Assembly (NCBI RefSeq): GCF_016892625.1
Contig: NZ_JAFEMW010000004.1
Coordinates: forward strand, 1 to 64,000
DNA from: Brevibacterium sp. RIT 803
GTDB taxonomy: Bacteria; Actinomycetota; Actinomycetes; Actinomycetales; Brevibacteriaceae
DNA: 64,000 nt
Direction: 5' to 3'
This document shows, piece by piece, positions 61,560 to 64,000 of this stretch. Positions within the stretch are counted from its first letter, which is position 1; each line of letters opens with the position of its first letter. The translations under genes and the position numbers were made by a program. Below the pieces are notes generated by a model, which had not been told where the DNA came from, ran no database searches, and saw nothing but the letters and a program-made list of their open reading frames with translations.

Positions 61560-62093
61560 TCAGGCGTCTGAAGCAGGAGCGTCGTCCTGCTTCTCGCGCA
61601 GAGCGTCGACAGTGCGCACGGCCTTGACCATCGGAGCGGTGAACAGGTAAGCCGCCTGGTGGAGGCTTGCCTTCATGGCACCAGCTGCCTTTGCAAGCAG
61701 CACTTCGCGTGGTTCGAGGTCGGCGAGTTTGTTGACATTCTCAGCACTGAGGACGGCACCATCCCAGTAGCCGCCCTTCAATACGAGCTGAGAATTCGCC
61801 TTGGCAAAGTTACGCAATGCCTTTGCAGCCTCTGGTGGTTCACCGTTGACGAATGCGATCGCGGTGGGTCCGTTGAGGAACTCATCGAGATCGTTGATTC
61901 CGGCTTCTTTGGCTGCAATAGCAGTGAGCGTATTCTTTACCACGGCGTAGCTGACGTTCTCACCGAGTGAAACGCGCAGATCTTTCATCTGCGCAACGGT
62001 GAGACCGCGGTACTCGGTCAGCAACACAGCGTCGGAGTTCTCAAACTGCTGTTTGAGCTCCTCTACTGCGGCTGCCTTGTCTGGCCTCGCCAT
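61560..62093 (-). CDS. rplJ: 50S ribosomal protein L10
   Basis: 177 residues. MARPDKAAAVEELKQQFENS opens it; AVLLTEYRGLTVAQMKDLR and NTLTAIAAKEAG are the rRNA-binding part, and the C-terminal helix anchors L12 dimers. ATG 62093 has GAAAGGAA upstream; an in-frame start further upstream lies in the structured leader and was rejected. Confidence 0.97.
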   Translation of the reverse strand: MARPDKAAAVEELKQQFENSDAVLLTEYRGLTVAQMKDLRVSLGENVSYAVVKNTLTAIAAKEAGINDLDEFLNGPTAIAFVNGEPPEAAKALRNFAKANSQLVLKGGYWDGAVLSAENVNKLADLEPREVLLAKAAGAMKASLHQAAYLFTAPMVKAVRTVDALREKQDDAPASDA

Positions 62094-62346
62094 GGTAGTT
62101 CCTTTCGTACAGTCGCCGATCGTGTCCCAACGCCAAAAAAAGCGCTCCACGCAGGCATGCGTGAAACGCTTCGAATGATGAGATCATAGGAACTCATCGG
62201 AAGAATCTCGTGCTCACCTGCGCAGGTCACTCCAGTGGAGTCTTCGTTTCCGGGCAACAGGATCCGATTGCGAATTCTGCTGGTTCCGAAAAGACCGACG
62301 GTCTTGGGTAGTTGAAGTCTATCGAAGGACTTCGCGCCAAGTCCAA
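62094..62346 (-). promoter_or_regulatory. Promoter and structured leader of rplJL (L10 leader type)
   Basis: On the minus strand TTGGAC (62346-62341) and TAGACT (62321-62316), 19 bases apart, are candidate promoter boxes. The transcript would have a leader of about 215 bases starting with a tight hairpin, AAGACCG-t-CGGTCTT (62305-62291), and ending with an intrinsic terminator before rplJ. Such leaders are bound by L10 with L12 in other bacteria. No gene lies here. Confidence 0.6.
62135..62171 (-). terminator. Attenuator in the rplJ leader
   Basis: On the minus strand AAGCG-tttCACGC, a six-base loop, GCGTG-gagCGCTT is followed immediately by a run of seven T. This is the most classical intrinsic terminator in the window, yet it lies upstream of rplJ, about 42 bases before the start codon, so it should work as an attenuator. 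Confidence 0.75.
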
Positions 62347-62414
62347 TCGATGGCCGAGATGCTGGCCACACTCCTGCCGGCACCTGGACGGCTGCCACCA
62401 CCAGTGCCCGCTGG

Positions 62415-62470
62415 CAAGCCTCCGGGCGCTGCGTACCCTGCAGAGAGGCTGCGCAGTGCCCGGAGGCTTG
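62415..62470 (-). terminator. Terminator after the alcohol dehydrogenase gene
   Basis: CAAGCCTCCGGGC (62415-62427) pairs with GCCCGGAGGCTTG (62458-62470), and the interior extends pairing through GCTGCG/CGCAGT with a G-T pair. It lies 16 bases past the stop. Confidence 0.72.
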
Positions 62471-62485
62471 TGGTGACCGAGTGGA

Positions 62486-63505
62486 TCAGTACTCGATGAC
62501 GACTCGACCGTCGATCTTGCCGTGGATCATCTCGTCGAAGATCGCATTGATGTCCTCGAGCGGCCGCTTGGTGAACGTCGGGTGGATCTTGCCCGCTGCG
62601 TAGAATTCCAAGGCTTCCACCATGTCCTGGCGGGTGCCGACGATCGATCCGCGGATCGTCAGCCCCTTGAGGACGATGTCGAAGATCGGGGCCGGGAACT
62701 CGCCCGGGGGCAGCCCGTTGAAGACGATGGTCCCACCTCGGCGAGTCATTGAGATCGCCTGCCCGAATGCTTTCGGGTGCACCGCCGTGACGAGCACACC
62801 GTGTGAGCCTCCGACCTTCTCCTGGATGATGTCGGCCGGCTCCTCGGCAAAGGCGTTGACCGTGATCTCCGCTCCGTGCTTCTTCGCCAATGCCAGCTTG
62901 TCGTCAGCCACGTCGACGGCGATGACGCGCATCCCCATCGCCACCGCATACTGCACAGCGATGTGGCCGAGCCCGCCGATGCCTGAGATGACGACCCATT
63001 GCCCGGGCTTCACCTCGGTGCGCTTGAGTCCCTTGTAGACGGTGACTCCTGCACACAGTACGGGCGCAATCTCATAGGGGTCGGACCCCTCCGGGATGAT
63101 GGCGGCGAACTTCGTGTCGACGAGCATGTACTCACCGAACGATCCGTCGATGCCGTAGCCGCCGTTGACCTGCTGTTCGCACAGCGTCTCCCACCCTTGG
63201 CGGCAGTGCTCGCATGTTCCGCAGGCACTCCACAGCCAAGCATTGCCGATCATCTGTCCGACCGTGACATCGGTGACGTCGGGTCCGACCTTCTCGACGG
63301 TCCCGACACCTTCATGTCCGGGGATGAGGGGAACCTTCGGCTTGATCGGCCAATCGCCGTGCGCCGCGTGCAGATCGGTGTGGCAGACTCCCGAGGCGAT
63401 GAGCTTGATCAGCGCCTGCCCTGGTCCGGGCTCGGGAATCTCGTTGTCGCCGACGGTGAGATCCTGGCCGAATTCGTTGACGACTGCTGCTTTCATGTCT
63501 GACAT
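62486..63505 (-). CDS. Zinc-dependent alcohol dehydrogenase
   Basis: 339 residues of the medium-chain family. Catalytic zinc ligands lie in ASGVCHTDLHAAHGDW and PGHEGVG; the structural zinc site is CGTCEHCRQGWETLC. The NAD-binding turn is ISGIGGLGHIAVQYA, and VDVADDKL after it has the Asp expected for NAD rather than NADP. ATG 63505 sits six bases after GGAG; ATG 63508 and 63496 are close alternatives. The aldehyde dehydrogenase gene upstream on the same strand suggests an alcohol-to-acid pathway. Similar enzymes (AdhP/AdhA) are ethanol-active with broad range. Confidence 0.92.
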   Translation of the reverse strand: MSDMKAAVVNEFGQDLTVGDNEIPEPGPGQALIKLIASGVCHTDLHAAHGDWPIKPKVPLIPGHEGVGTVEKVGPDVTDVTVGQMIGNAWLWSACGTCEHCRQGWETLCEQQVNGGYGIDGSFGEYMLVDTKFAAIIPEGSDPYEIAPVLCAGVTVYKGLKRTEVKPGQWVVISGIGGLGHIAVQYAVAMGMRVIAVDVADDKLALAKKHGAEITVNAFAEEPADIIQEKVGGSHGVLVTAVHPKAFGQAISMTRRGGTIVFNGLPPGEFPAPIFDIVLKGLTIRGSIVGTRQDMVEALEFYAAGKIHPTFTKRPLEDINAIFDEMIHGKIDGRVVIEY

Positions 63506-63593
63506 CATTGACTCCTTTGTGATGATGTGAGGTGTGCTGTTGTGCGTCGCTGCCACCGGGGCACCGTCGCGTGAACTCAGAGAAGGACTCGTC

Positions 63594-64000
63594 TCAGAAG
63601 AAGCCCTGGGCGTTCTCCGAGTAGCTGACCAGCAGGTTCTTCGTCTGCTGGTAGTGGTCGAGCATCATCAGGTGGTTCTCACGTCCGATGCCGGAGGCCT
63701 TGTAGCCGCCGAAGGCCGCATGTGCCGGGTAGGCGTGGTAGTTATTGACCCACACACGGCCAGCCTGGATGTCCCGACCCGCACGGTAGGCGGTGTTGCC
63801 GTTGCGCGACCAGACGCCGGCGCCCAGTCCGTAGAGGGTGTCGTTGGCCGTGGCGATGGCGTCGTCGTAGTCGCTGAAGGTGGCCACCGAAACGACCGGG
63901 CCGAAGATCTCCTCCTGGAAGATCCGCATCGTGTTGTTGCCCCGGAAGATGGTCGGCTGCACGTAGTAGCCGCCGGACAGGTCCCCGCCGAGGTCGGCCC
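63594..64000 (-). CDS. Aldehyde dehydrogenase, C-terminal part (gene runs off the window)
   Basis: The visible 135 codons are the C-terminal third of an NAD-dependent aldehyde dehydrogenase: [10 protein letters not shown], then [15 protein letters not shown] with the cofactor-binding Glu, and [20 protein letters not shown] and SGIGREN in the oligomerisation part. The catalytic Cys and the start lie beyond position 64000. It ends SENAQGFF. The stop is 88 bases before the alcohol dehydrogenase start, in the same direction, so ethanol or another alcohol could be oxidised to the acid by the two products in sequence. Confidence 0.92.
   Translation of the reverse strand, partial: ADLGGDLSGGYYVQPTIFRGNNTMRIFQEEIFGPVVSVATFSDYDDAIATANDTLYGLGAGVWSRNGNTAYRAGRDIQAGRVWVNNYHAYPAHAAFGGYKASGIGRENHLMMLDHYQQTKNLLVSYSENAQGFF

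Overview
The window is GC-rich bacterial DNA whose gene content is actinobacterial: mycobacterial-style furA-katG, a DUF1707 protein, ribosomal proteins S3, S5 and L17 with actinobacterial-type low-complexity tails, and many genes that look leaderless. Gene content and order suggest Micrococcales, and Brevibacterium is my best guess at genus. That is inference: there is no rRNA gene here to test it. I see no tRNA, rRNA, insertion sequence, prophage or CRISPR array.

Left part (1-17.9 kb), metabolic genes: an SRAP/YedK DNA-protection protein divergent from a MarR regulator; a valine-catabolism operon (acyl-CoA dehydrogenase, 3-hydroxyisobutyryl-CoA hydrolase, enoyl-CoA hydratase) behind a promoter with a 12-bp palindrome; nitronate monooxygenase; an App1-like phosphatase; trpS; cstA with its small partner ybdD; a two-gene SMR efflux pair; xthA; a GNAT acetyltransferase; a one-carbon group (glyA-folD, and purU on the other strand); and putP.

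Centre (18.1-42.7 kb), the translation super-cluster, nearly all on the minus strand. In transcription order it runs str (rpsL-rpsG-fusA-tuf), S10 (rpsJ to rpsQ), spc (rplN to rplO), secY-adk-map, then infA-rpmJ-rpsM-rpsK-rpoA-rplQ. A small accessory island (21.5-25.2 kb: MFS exporter, C-S lyase-type aminotransferase, a PaaX-like regulator split over two frames, a small membrane protein) interrupts it. rpsN and rpsD are missing from their common positions.

Right part (43-64 kb): furA-katG; a 23-codon microprotein gene with a perfect ribosome binding site; a DUF1707/LiaF-like gene overlapping pfkA; a large hairpin; rpoBC; then a five-gene block separating rpoBC from rplJL. That block has a tandem-GNAT protein and a metallo-beta-lactamase-fold hydrolase with head-to-head overlapping -10 boxes, and a three-gene membrane operon. 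rplL-rplJ follows with an attenuator in its leader, then an alcohol dehydrogenase and the end of an aldehyde dehydrogenase.

The best candidate for an undescribed system is the three-gene membrane operon at 57795-60972. All three proteins carry the same DP-x-x-ID domain. The two outer ones also share a cytoplasmic C-terminal domain with Cys/His ligands at identical spacing (C-x5-H-x20-C-x2-C).
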